A stretch of 64,000 nucleotides of DNA, taken from Roseovarius nubinhibens ISM. Lineage in GTDB: Bacteria; Pseudomonadota; Alphaproteobacteria; Rhodobacterales; Rhodobacteraceae. Below the pieces are notes generated by a model that saw nothing but the letters and a program-made list of their open reading frames with translations, was not told the origin of the DNA and did not search any database. Shown one piece after another: positions 33,518 through 41,678 of the stretch (position 1 is the first letter of the stretch; every line of letters starts with the position of its first letter). The stretch is taken from the NCBI RefSeq assembly GCF_000152625.1, contig NZ_CH724156.1:2844602-2908601 (forward strand), in the 5' to 3' direction. Position numbers and translations under genes: made by a program.

Positions 33518-34795
33518 ATTGGCGTGTTTGGCGCGCGGCTTGGTGCGCTTGCGCTCGGCCGGGGCCTCGGAATTGGCGTCGATGAAATCGAGCACCAAGG
33601 GTCGGATGTTTTCGCGCCAGGAGCGGCCTGCGAAAATGCCGTAATGCCCGGCGTTGGGTTCGACATAGCTCGCCTTTTTGTCGGCGGGCAGGCCGGTCAG
33701 AAGATCGAGCGCCGCGACGCATTGGCCGGGGGCCGAGATGTCATCCTTGCCGCCTTCGACGGTTTTGACGGCGATCTTGGTGATCTTGCCGATGTCGATC
33801 TTGCGGCCTTCGACGCTAAAGTCGTTCCGGGCAATCTCGCAATCCTTGAAGATGCGTTTCACGGTCGAGAGATAGAATTCGGCGGGCATGTCCATCACGG
33901 CGAGATATTCGTCGTAGAACTTGTTGTGCGGGTCGCGGTCGCTGGCTTCGCCACGGGCGACGCGGCCGATCTGATCGCTGAAGGCGGTGGCGTGGCGTTC
34001 GGCATTCATCGACATGAAGGAGGTGAGCTGCAGCAGGCCGGGATAGACCTTGCGCCCGACGCCGGGATATTTGAAGCCGACCTGCTGGATCATCGTCTCT
34101 TCGAGCTGCCCCATGGTGACGCGGCGGCCAAAGTCAGTGACATCGGTGGCGTTGGCCTCGGGGTCGATCGGGCCGCCGATGAGTGTCAGAGAACGGGGCT
34201 GGGCGTCAGGGTCCTGTTCGGCGAGATAGGCGGCGGCGGCGAGGGTCAGCGGCGCGGGCTGACAGACGGCGATGACATGGGTGTCGGGGCCGAGCGCGCG
34301 CATGAAATCGGCGAGATAGAGCGTGTAATCCTCGACGTCGAACTTGCCCTCGCTCACCGGAATATCGCGGGCATTGTGCCAGTCCGTCACATAGACGTCG
34401 CAATCGGGCAATAGCGATTTGACGGTAGACCGCAGCAAGGTGGCGTAATGGCCCGACATCGGCGCAACGAGAAGCACCCGGCGATCCATCGGATCCCGCC
34501 CGGCCACGTCGAAATGAATGAGATCGCCGAAGGGGCGCGAGACGATGGGTTCGACAGTGATCAAGTGATCGCGCCCGTCTTCGCCGGTGATCGATTCGAT
34601 ACCCCAGTCAGGTTTGACAACCATCCGCTGAAAGCTGCGTTCGGTGACTTCGCCCCAAGCGGCCATCCAGCTCAAAGCAGGGTTTGGTACCATGCTGAAA
34701 ATGGGATAGGATGCCAGAGAAAGGGCCGTTGCACCAAGCCATTGGTTGGTATTCCGCATGGTCTCCATGAGGTCATATGTCGCCATGTACCGCAT
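33500..34795 (-). CDS. phaZ: Intracellular polyhydroxyalkanoate depolymerase
   Basis: PhaZ mobilises stored poly-3-hydroxybutyrate. The 431-residue protein has the Cys nucleophile of intracellular PHA depolymerases at Cys178 in VIAVCQPAPLTLA, in place of a lipase-box Ser. VLLVAPMSGHYATLL, VYVTDWHNARDIP and SYVEPNAGHYGIFAGRSWR (C-terminal catalytic His region) are conserved. The C-terminus is a basic tail, RKRTKPRAKHANKNAAA. The ATG at 34793-34795 has GAAAGGA 7 bases upstream. It is divergent from phaC with 103 bases between them, including a PhaR-type motif. Confidence 0.94.
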   Translation of the reverse strand: MRYMATYDLMETMRNTNQWLGATALSLASYPIFSMVPNPALSWMAAWGEVTERSFQRMVVKPDWGIESITGEDGRDHLITVEPIVSRPFGDLIHFDVAGRDPMDRRVLLVAPMSGHYATLLRSTVKSLLPDCDVYVTDWHNARDIPVSEGKFDVEDYTLYLADFMRALGPDTHVIAVCQPAPLTLAAAAYLAEQDPDAQPRSLTLIGGPIDPEANATDVTDFGRRVTMGQLEETMIQQVGFKYPGVGRKVYPGLLQLTSFMSMNAERHATAFSDQIGRVARGEASDRDPHNKFYDEYLAVMDMPAEFYLSTVKRIFKDCEIARNDFSVEGRKIDIGKITKIAVKTVEGGKDDISAPGQCVAALDLLTGLPADKKASYVEPNAGHYGIFAGRSWRENIRPLVLDFIDANSEAPAERKRTKPRAKHANKNAAA

Positions 34796-34863
34796 GCATT
34801 CGTCCTTTCCCGGCATCTGCCGGAGTAATGGTCACAAGGTGCAGCTTTGGTTGCAAGCAAATG

Positions 34864-34874
34864 CTGCATAGCAG
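34864..34874. promoter_or_regulatory. Candidate PhaR operator upstream of phaC
   Basis: CTGCATAGCAG fits the CTGC-N3-GCAG pattern I recall for PhaR in Paracoccus. It lies 25 bases before the phaC ATG and 69 bases before the phaZ ATG, so it could act on both genes. Confidence 0.55.
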
Positions 34875-34898
34875 CGAGAGTACGAGGAAATTATTAAG

Positions 34899-36710
34899 AT
34901 GGCAACGCAAGAGGATGTGGCAGCTGCGAATTTGGACAGGCTTAATGTTAATCTGCAACGGGTTGAGGCGCTCACCGAGCGGCTGATCGCGGCCTTTGCG
35001 CGGCGCAACCCGGCCAATCCGACGCTCAACGGTCCGTCCCAGGACCTGTTTGCACGCGCAGCGCTTTCAGCCTGGGCCGAGGCGGTGGAGAACCCCGGCA
35101 AGATCTATGAGCAGCAGCTCGAATATTGGGGGAAATCCGTGCGCCATTTCATGGAGGCGCAGCAGGCCCTATTGCAGGGCAAAGCTGCGGAGCCCATGGA
35201 AGAGGACGAAGATCCGCTCGCGGGCGACAAGCGCTTTGCCAATCCGCTTTGGAAGAGCAATCCCTATTTCCGCTATATCAAGCAGCAATATGCGCTCAAC
35301 CGCGAGGCGCTGGCGCGGACCGTGTCGGAGATGGATGATCTCTGCCCGACCGAGCAGCGCCGGCTGAACTATTTCGCGCGCCAGATCGCCGATCTCATGT
35401 CACCGACCAATTTCCTTGGCACCAATCCCGATGCTCTTGAACGGGCGGTCGAGACCGAGGGCGAGAGCCTGGTGCGGGGGCTGGAGAACCTCGTGGCCGA
35501 TATCGAGGCCAACAATGGCGAGCTGGTGGTGCGGCTGGCCGATGAGGCGGCGTTCGAGCTTGGCGGCAATATCGCCACCGCGCCGGGCGAGGTGATCTAT
35601 CGCAACGAGATGATGGAGCTCATCCAATATGCGCCGAGCACCGAAGAGGTGCATGCGACGCCGATCGTGCTCTTTCCGCCGTGGATCAACAAATTCTATA
35701 TTCTCGACCTGAAAGAGCAAAACAGCCTGATCCGCTGGATCGTCGATCAGGGCTATACACTCTTTGTCATTTCCTGGATGAACCCGGATGCCAGCCATTC
35801 CGAGCTCGGCATGGAGGATTATGTCGAGAAGGGCTATCTCAAGGCCATCGAGATCGCCAAGGCGGTCACCGGGCAGAAGAAGGTCAATGCGGTGGGCTAT
35901 TGCATCGCCGGGACGACGCTGGCGCTGACCTTGTCGCTGTTGAAAAAGCGCGGCGACAAGTCGATCAAATCCGCCACCTTCTTTACCGCGCTCACGGATT
36001 TTTCGGAGCAGGGCGAGTTTACCCCCTTCCTGCAGAATGATTTCATCGACGGGATCGAGGCCGAGGTCGCGGCGCAGGGGATCATGCGGGCCTTTATCCT
36101 TGGGCGCACGATGAGTTTCCTGCGCTCGAACGATCTGATCTACACGCCTGCCATCCGGTCCTACATGATGGGCGAGGCGCCGCCCGCCTTTGATCTGCTC
36201 TATTGGAATGGCGATGGGGCCAACCTGCCGGGGCGCATGGCGATGCAATATCTGCGCGGCCTTTGCCAGCGCAATGAATTCGCCGAGGGTGGGTTCGATC
36301 TCATGGGTGAAACGCTCAGCGTGGCGGATGTGGATGTGCCCCTGATGGCGATCACCTGTGAGACCGATCACATTGCCGCCTGGCGCGATTGCTATCGCGG
36401 GGTGCAGAAGATGGGGTCCAAGGAGAAAACCTTTGTCGTCTCGGAATCCGGTCATATTGCGGGGATTGTCAATCCGCCCTCCAAGAAGAAATACGGCCAT
36501 TACACCAATGAGGATCTGAGCGGATCCTCGGAGGAATGGTTCCAGGGGGCGACGCGCAATGACGGGTCGTGGTGGCCTCTGTGGGAGGCATGGATTCGCA
36601 AGCGCTCGGGTAAGAAAACAACGGCGAGAACGCCCGGATCCGAGGAATATCCGCCGATTTGCCCGGCCCCGGGAGAGTATGTGCGCCGCAAAGCCACGGA
36701 AGTTTCCTAA
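34899..36710 (+). CDS. phaC: Class I polyhydroxyalkanoate synthase
   Basis: PhaC polymerises 3-hydroxyacyl-CoA into storage polyester at the granule surface. The 603-residue protein has the N-terminal domain (residues about 70-240) and the alpha/beta core with Cys335 in VNAVGYCIAGTTLALT, the lipase-box-like nucleophile. The Asp is in MAITCETDHIAAW and the His in VSESGHIAGIVNPPSKKKYG. The triad is complete and the length is normal. The ATG at 34899 has GAGGA upstream. It is followed by phaP and phaR in the same direction. Confidence 0.96.
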   Translation: MATQEDVAAANLDRLNVNLQRVEALTERLIAAFARRNPANPTLNGPSQDLFARAALSAWAEAVENPGKIYEQQLEYWGKSVRHFMEAQQALLQGKAAEPMEEDEDPLAGDKRFANPLWKSNPYFRYIKQQYALNREALARTVSEMDDLCPTEQRRLNYFARQIADLMSPTNFLGTNPDALERAVETEGESLVRGLENLVADIEANNGELVVRLADEAAFELGGNIATAPGEVIYRNEMMELIQYAPSTEEVHATPIVLFPPWINKFYILDLKEQNSLIRWIVDQGYTLFVISWMNPDASHSELGMEDYVEKGYLKAIEIAKAVTGQKKVNAVGYCIAGTTLALTLSLLKKRGDKSIKSATFFTALTDFSEQGEFTPFLQNDFIDGIEAEVAAQGIMRAFILGRTMSFLRSNDLIYTPAIRSYMMGEAPPAFDLLYWNGDGANLPGRMAMQYLRGLCQRNEFAEGGFDLMGETLSVADVDVPLMAITCETDHIAAWRDCYRGVQKMGSKEKTFVVSESGHIAGIVNPPSKKKYGHYTNEDLSGSSEEWFQGATRNDGSWWPLWEAWIRKRSGKKTTARTPGSEEYPPICPAPGEYVRRKATEVS

Positions 36711-36751
36711 GCAAATCATCCCCTTGATCGCTGCATGCGAAAAAACTTTTG

Positions 36752-36788
36752 CTGCACTGCAGAAAAACCTTGATTTGCTGCAGTGCAG
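36752..36788. promoter_or_regulatory. Two PhaR operator motifs before the phasin gene
   Basis: CTGCACTGCAG (36752-36762) and CTGCAGTGCAG (36778-36788) both match CTGC-N3-GCAG. Their starts are 26 bases apart, about two and a half helical turns, and they lie 67 bases before the phaP ATG. Phasin genes in related organisms are repressed by PhaR through such sites. Confidence 0.75.
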
Positions 36789-36854
36789 CATTCATATTGT
36801 TTGCAATCGCAGAAACGCGGGCAGACCCCGCAGAACGATCTAAGGAGAAGACCA

Positions 36855-37304
36855 ATGGCTAAAGCACAAGACTTCAGCACCATGATGCAGGACTTCCTGG
36901 GTGCGTTCCCGGTGGACACCAAAGCCCTGGAAGACGCGTTCAAGAATCAAGCCGCTCTGAACGAGAAATTCTCGCAAGTGGCCCTCAAAGCCGCAGAGCA
37001 ATCGGCCGAGATTTCCAGCAAATGGACCAAAGAAACCCTGGCCCGCGCCACTGACGTGACCAAAGCCAAGGAAGAGCCCGCCGATTACGCCAAGGCGATG
37101 ACCGATTTCGCATCGGCCAATGCCGAAGTGGCCGCCGAGAACATGGCAGCCTTCGCAGAAGTCGCGAAAAAAGTTCAGATGGAAACCGTCGAGCTGATGA
37201 TGGCGACCGGCAAATCCATGCAGGAAGACGCCACCAAGGCCGTCAAGAAAGCCACCGACGAGGTGACTGCTGCTGCCAAGAAAGCCGGCGCTGCTGCCAA
37301 GTAA
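36855..37304 (+). CDS. phaP: Phasin (PHA granule protein)
   Basis: A 149-residue helical, Ala/Lys/Glu-rich protein with no signal peptide (QDFSTMMQDFLGAFPVDTKALEDAF at the start, long amphipathic helix, KKATDEVTAAAKKAGAAAK at the end). This is the typical composition of phasins, which coat PHA granules. The ATG at 36855 has TAAGGAGAA upstream. It follows phaC by 144 bases, which carry two PhaR-type operators, and is ended by a strong terminator. Its own promoter is therefore likely. Confidence 0.92.
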   Translation: MAKAQDFSTMMQDFLGAFPVDTKALEDAFKNQAALNEKFSQVALKAAEQSAEISSKWTKETLARATDVTKAKEEPADYAKAMTDFASANAEVAAENMAAFAEVAKKVQMETVELMMATGKSMQEDATKAVKKATDEVTAAAKKAGAAAK

Positions 37305-37360
37305 GCGATACGGATTTTCGCACCGTCCTCCTCCTCCCAATCAAGGCGGTGCATCCTGTA

Positions 37361-37393
37361 AAGGGCGAGCTTCATGCTCGCCCTTTCTTTTTC
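37361..37393 (+). terminator. Rho-independent terminator after phaP
   Basis: AAGGGCGAGC and GCTCGCCCTT form a perfect 10-bp stem with a 5-base loop, then TCTTTTT. It starts 57 bases after the phaP stop. Confidence 0.92.
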
Positions 37394-37457
37394 CCGCGCA
37401 TCGGTTAAGCTGTGCTGTGGCGCCGCATATTGCGGCATGAACCGGGAGGCCAGCCGC

Positions 37458-38048
37458 GTGGGTGAAACCGACAAACCACTCTTGATCAAACGATATGCCA
37501 GCCGCAGGCTCTACAACACCGAGACCTCGGATTATGTCACGCTGGAAGACATCGCGCAGTTCATCCGCGATGGCCGCGAAGTGCAGATCGTCGATCTCAA
37601 ATCGGGTGACAACCTGACCCGGCAATATCTGCTTCAGATCATTGCCGAGCATGAGAGCCGCGGCGAGAATGTTCTGCCGATCAACGTGCTGACTGACCTC
37701 GTGCGCAGCTATACCACGCAAGCCAGTTCCATGGTGCCGGAGTTCCTGGCGCAGAGCTTTGAGATGCTGCGCGAGGGGCAAACGACCATGATGGAGAACA
37801 TGCAGCGTGCCAACCCGCTGGCAGGGATGCCGGGGATGGAGGCGCTGCGCGCCCAGCAGGAGGCGTTTCTCAAGGCGATGGGCGGGTTCAAGACCTTTGG
37901 CAGCACCATGCCCGGTGGCGCGGCGGAGGAGGCGGGCGACGAGACCGCCACCAAGCCCAAGCCAGCCGAGAGCGAGGACAAGAACCTCGACGAGATCAAG
38001 CAGCAACTGGCGGAACTGCAGCAGAAGCTGTCCAAGCTGAGCAAGTAA
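37458..38048 (+). CDS. phaR: PHA synthesis repressor PhaR
   Basis: PhaR binds PHA granules and, when free, represses phaP and itself. The 196-residue protein starts GETDKPLLIKRYASRRLYNTE, the PHB/PHA accumulation-regulator DNA-binding domain (residues about 8-70), followed by the second PHB_acc repeat and a C-terminal coiled coil (EDKNLDEIKQQLAELQQKL). The GTG at 37458 is chosen because GGGAGG lies 8 bases upstream and family members begin at this point. ATGs at 37437 and 37374 would add unrelated residues. The leader contains the phaP terminator. Confidence 0.93.
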   Translation: MGETDKPLLIKRYASRRLYNTETSDYVTLEDIAQFIRDGREVQIVDLKSGDNLTRQYLLQIIAEHESRGENVLPINVLTDLVRSYTTQASSMVPEFLAQSFEMLREGQTTMMENMQRANPLAGMPGMEALRAQQEAFLKAMGGFKTFGSTMPGGAAEEAGDETATKPKPAESEDKNLDEIKQQLAELQQKLSKLSK

Positions 38049-38054
38049 GGTCAC

Positions 38055-39020
38055 ATGGTCGACAGTCCGGGGCGGATCACCCTTTGGGGGATTGAAGTGT
38101 TCATGGCCGCCGCCGATGAGCGGTCGATCTCGGCTGCGGCGCGGCGTCTGGGGGCGAGCCCCTCGACCGTGAGCCAGCAGCTCACCAATCTCGAGAGCGC
38201 GGTGGGGGCGACCTTGCTCGACCGCAATGCGCGGCCCGTGCGCCTGACCACGGCGGGCGAGATCATGCAGCGCCGGGCGCAGGCGATCCTCAACGAGGCG
38301 GCGCAGGCGCGGGCCGAATTGGCGATGTCGGACCTGTCGATGCTGACCCGGTTCCGGCTTGGCATGATCGAGGATTTCGAAGCCGATGTGACGCCCCGGT
38401 TGCTCACCCATATGGCGGGCGAGCTGAAGGGCTGTCAGTTCCTGTTGGAGACCGGGGCGAGCCATCATCTTCATGATCTGCTCGATGCGCGCACGCTCGA
38501 CGTGATCGTGGCGGCAGAGATCGGCGGCGAGGCGGATTGGGTCGAGCTGCACCCGCTTTTGCGCGAACCTTTCGTGGTGGCGGCGCCCAAGGGCGCGGTG
38601 CGCGATCCTGACAATGTGCTGCGACAGCTCAAGCGGCTGCCGCTCATCCAATACACGCCGCGCCATTACATGGGGCGGCTGATCAATTCGCATCTGGCGC
38701 GGCAGAATATCGCGCTGCCGCATCGCTTCGAGCTCGACAGCTATCACGCCATTCTGGCGATGGTCGGGCAGGGGCAGGGCTGGACCATCCTGACGCCGCT
38801 GGCGCTGCAGCGGGCGCAGCGGTTCGCGTCGCAGATCGACGTGTTCGACCTGCCGTTCGAGCCGCTGAGCCGGACCATCAGCCTGACCGCGCGCAAGGGG
38901 ATCTTGCAGGATATGCCGACGAATGTGGCGGCGACGCTCAAGCCGATCCTGCAGGAGGTGATTGTCGGGCCAGCGCTGGCCCAACATGGCTTTCTCAAGG
39001 GTAAGCTGACGCTGCTCTGA
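38055..39020 (+). CDS. LysR family transcriptional regulator
   Basis: A 321-residue LysR protein: N-terminal helix-turn-helix (FMAAADERSISAAARRLGASPSTVSQQL near residues 16-43), then the periplasmic-binding-protein-like effector domain. It starts 6 bases after phaR, so it may be read from the same transcript, but no role in PHA control is shown. Its stop TGA at 39018-39020 abuts the stop of the convergent DegT gene (TGATCA), with no intergenic base. Effector and targets are unknown. Confidence 0.92.
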   Translation: MVDSPGRITLWGIEVFMAAADERSISAAARRLGASPSTVSQQLTNLESAVGATLLDRNARPVRLTTAGEIMQRRAQAILNEAAQARAELAMSDLSMLTRFRLGMIEDFEADVTPRLLTHMAGELKGCQFLLETGASHHLHDLLDARTLDVIVAAEIGGEADWVELHPLLREPFVVAAPKGAVRDPDNVLRQLKRLPLIQYTPRHYMGRLINSHLARQNIALPHRFELDSYHAILAMVGQGQGWTILTPLALQRAQRFASQIDVFDLPFEPLSRTISLTARKGILQDMPTNVAATLKPILQEVIVGPALAQHGFLKGKLTLL

Positions 39021-40229
39021 TCAGGTGCCGTAGACGCGCAGCGGGCCTTGCACCTCTGCCGCCGCAGCCAGCAGCGCATTGGCGATCAGATCGAGCTCAT
39101 CCCGTGTGAGGCGCACCGGCAGGCGCACGTCACAGGCCCGCATCAGCATGTCGCGGGTGCGCGGCAGCTCGGGCGCGCCGCCGGGCAGGAATTGCCAGTT
39201 CCAGAAGGCGCGGGCATTGTCGGCGCTCTTGCCGAATATCTGCACCTTGATGCCGCGCGCGGCGGCGGCTTCGGCAAAGCGGGTGACCTCGTCATCGCTG
39301 AGACCGACGAGGTTGAACTGGATCGAATCCGGGGCGCGGGTTTCGGCCACCAGCGGCGCGGGCACCGACAGGACCGGCGAGCTGTTGAGCTTGTCCGCGA
39401 CGTAATCGTGGTTCTCGAGACCGCGGCGCACCCGCTCGGCCAGCAGCGGCAGCTGCGGGCGGATGACGGCGGCGGAGAGGTTGCTGAGCCGCAGGTTGTA
39501 GAGCGGCAGCTTGTTTTGCCAGCGCGCGAAGGCCTCCGAGAGCGCCGGATCGTCGCCATCGACATGTTTGGCCCAGTTATGTTCATAAGCGCCCGACATG
39601 ATCACGGCGCGGGCCACCAGATCGGCATCGTCGGTGACCAGAATGCCGCCTTCGCCCGCGTTCACCATCTTGTAGGATTGGAAGGAAAAACAGCCGACCC
39701 GGCCCAGCGTGCCGATTTTCTCGCCATGCCAGAGCGTGCCGAGCGAATGCGCCGCGTCCTCGACCACCGGGATGTCACGGGCCGCGCAGAGCGACAGGAT
39801 CGCATCCATATCCGAGGTGTGGCCGCGCATATGGCTGACAATCACCGCCTGCACATCGTCGAGCCGGGCTTTGAAATCGGCCATGTCGATGCGGTAGTTT
39901 TCCCCCACTTCGCAGAGCACCGGTACGCAATCGGCATGGACCACCGACGAGGGCACGGCGGCAAAGGTAAAGCCGGGGATGAGCACGCGGGCGTCGCGGG
40001 GCAGGTCGAGCGCCTTGAGCGACAGGAAGAGCGCGGCAGAGCAGCTCGACACCGCGAGCGCGTATTTCGTGCCCAGCAGCGCGGCGAATTCGCGTTCCAA
40101 GAGCGCGACCGGTGCGTCTTGCGGCGCGGTATAGCGGAAGAGATCACCCGACAGCAGCAAACGGTCGATTTCGGCGCGGGCGGCTTCGGGGATCGGCTCG
40201 GCATCATGGACGTTGGGCATTTGGGTCAT
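39021..40229 (-). CDS. DegT/DnrJ/EryC1/StrS family PLP aminotransferase
   Basis: A 402-residue PLP enzyme. The Schiff-base Lys187 is in CFSFQSYKMVNAGEGG. SSCSAALFLSLKAL and VVEDAAHSLG are the cofactor-binding segments. The usual substrates are keto-sugars or keto-cyclitols, but here it lies at the 3' end of a catabolic-looking cluster, so the substrate is unclear. The ATG at 40227-40229 lies just downstream of a palindrome. A second ATG (MPNVHD) is three codons in. It is separated from the class III aminotransferase by 169 bases and may have its own promoter. Confidence 0.88.
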   Translation of the reverse strand: MTQMPNVHDAEPIPEAARAEIDRLLLSGDLFRYTAPQDAPVALLEREFAALLGTKYALAVSSCSAALFLSLKALDLPRDARVLIPGFTFAAVPSSVVHADCVPVLCEVGENYRIDMADFKARLDDVQAVIVSHMRGHTSDMDAILSLCAARDIPVVEDAAHSLGTLWHGEKIGTLGRVGCFSFQSYKMVNAGEGGILVTDDADLVARAVIMSGAYEHNWAKHVDGDDPALSEAFARWQNKLPLYNLRLSNLSAAVIRPQLPLLAERVRRGLENHDYVADKLNSSPVLSVPAPLVAETRAPDSIQFNLVGLSDDEVTRFAEAAAARGIKVQIFGKSADNARAFWNWQFLPGGAPELPRTRDMLMRACDVRLPVRLTRDELDLIANALLAAAAEVQGPLRVYGT

Positions 40230-40237
40230 TTCAGTAT

Positions 40238-40258
40238 ATCCGAATGTTAGTTTCGGAT
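40238..40258. promoter_or_regulatory. Palindrome upstream of the DegT gene, candidate operator
   Basis: ATCCGAA and TTCGGAT are perfect reverse complements around a 7-base spacer, ending 9 bases before the DegT ATG. The sequence is AT-rich compared with its surroundings. A TATACT hexamer on the minus strand overlaps its edge. Confidence 0.5.
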
Positions 40259-40398
40259 TTTTTAAACACACTGAGACCGCGCTGCCAAGGGCGCAAAAGG
40301 GTAACGCCTTGCCGTTCGGTGAATTTTCGCCACCTGTCGTCGGGAGGCAACGGCCCGCGCCTTGCGCGCGCGGACCGTCGAAGGTCGGGAGAGGTGGT

Positions 40399-41667
40399 TC
40401 AGCGCTCGCTGAGCGCCTGAGCCGCGCGGGTGATGGCGGCCTCGGTGCGGGCGAAATCCTCTTCGGTGAGCGCCAGGCTCGGGTAGGTCTTGCCGCCCGA
40501 TTTGAAAATGCCTTCGGCGCGCAGCACCGCGTTGAACCGGGCCGAGGCGGCGGCATCTGCCGATTGCACATCGCGGTAATCGCGGGGATCTGTGGCGGTA
40601 AAGACCGGCTCGAACAGGGTCTCGTCGCCGACGATGCGGTGGGCGATGCCCTCGGCGTCGAGCGCGCGGGTCATCATCTCCATCACCCTGCGGCCATTGG
40701 CGCGCAGCTGCTCATATTGGCCGTCGCGGCGCAGGATTTCGAGCGTCTTGAGCCCGGCCACCGCCGCCACCGGATTGCCCGAAAGCGTGCCAAGCTGCAT
40801 GAGCCAGCGCTCCGCCCCGACAGCCGATTTGTCGAAATGCGCCATGATGTCGGCGCGCCCGGCGAGGGCGGCGAGAGGAAAGCCGCCGCCGATCACCTTG
40901 CCCAGCGTGCACAGATCGGGCGTCACGCCATAGAGGTCCTGTGCGCCGCCATAGGCAAAGCGGAACCCGGTCACCACCTCGTCGAAGATCAGCACGATGC
41001 CATAGCGGTCGCATTCCTCGCGCAGGAGTTGCAAAAAGCCCGGGGCGGGCGGGATGATCCGCTGCAGCGGCTCGACGATGAGCCCGGCCACCTTGTCCCC
41101 ATGTTCGGCGAGCAGCGAGCGGATGAACTCGGCATCGTTGAAAGGCGCGATGAGCATCTCGTCGGCGACGCTTTGCGGGATGCCGGCGCTGTCGGGCTGG
41201 GCCTGCGGAAAGTTGAGCCGGTTGGTGGGGGCAAGAGACATTTGTGCCTCAGCGGACATGCCGTGATAGCCGCCCTCGAATTTCACGATCTTGTCGCGCC
41301 CGGTAAAGGCGCGGGCGGCGCGGATCGCATACATATCGGCCTCGCCGCCCGAGGAGACATAGCGCAGCTGTTCGGCGCAGGGCACGGCGGCGCAGATCAC
41401 TTCGGCGAGCTCGATCCCGGCGGCGTTGTTGGCAAAGAAGGTCTGACCCTTGGGGAGCTGTTCGATCACCGCCTCGAGCACTTCGGGATGGCCATGGCCG
41501 AGCAGCATCGGGCCGGAGCCGATGAGGTAATCCACATAGTCGCGGCCCTCTTCGTCCCAGACGCGCGATCCGCGCCCCTCGCGGATGGTGATGGAAGGGT
41601 CGAAATTGCCAAAGCCGCCGCCGGGCAGGACGGCGCGGGCGCGGGCGGGCCAATCGGTCTGGGTCAT
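40399..41667 (-). CDS. Class III aminotransferase, glutamate-1-semialdehyde aminomutase-like
   Basis: A 422-residue PLP enzyme with the fold of glutamate-1-semialdehyde aminomutases: VLPGGGFGNFDPS and GSGPMLLGHGHPEV near the N-terminus, SSGGEADMYAIRAARAFTGR, FDEVVTGFRFAYGG, and the Schiff-base Lys257 in DLCTLGKVIGGGFPLAALAG. It is unlikely to serve haem synthesis, because it sits in an operon of enolase-superfamily enzymes and lyases. It probably transaminates or isomerises an amino-acid intermediate. The ATG at 41665-41667 has AAGGACC upstream, the same ribosome site as three of the enolase-type genes. Confidence 0.9.
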   Translation of the reverse strand: MTQTDWPARARAVLPGGGFGNFDPSITIREGRGSRVWDEEGRDYVDYLIGSGPMLLGHGHPEVLEAVIEQLPKGQTFFANNAAGIELAEVICAAVPCAEQLRYVSSGGEADMYAIRAARAFTGRDKIVKFEGGYHGMSAEAQMSLAPTNRLNFPQAQPDSAGIPQSVADEMLIAPFNDAEFIRSLLAEHGDKVAGLIVEPLQRIIPPAPGFLQLLREECDRYGIVLIFDEVVTGFRFAYGGAQDLYGVTPDLCTLGKVIGGGFPLAALAGRADIMAHFDKSAVGAERWLMQLGTLSGNPVAAVAGLKTLEILRRDGQYEQLRANGRRVMEMMTRALDAEGIAHRIVGDETLFEPVFTATDPRDYRDVQSADAAASARFNAVLRAEGIFKSGGKTYPSLALTEEDFARTEAAITRAAQALSER

Positions 41668-41678
41668 GTTTCTGGTCC

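Noticed and set aside
40399-41667. Calling the class III aminotransferase hemL (haem synthesis).
   Set aside because: The fold is similar, but the operon context is catabolic and the sequence around the start differs from that of the usual HemL.
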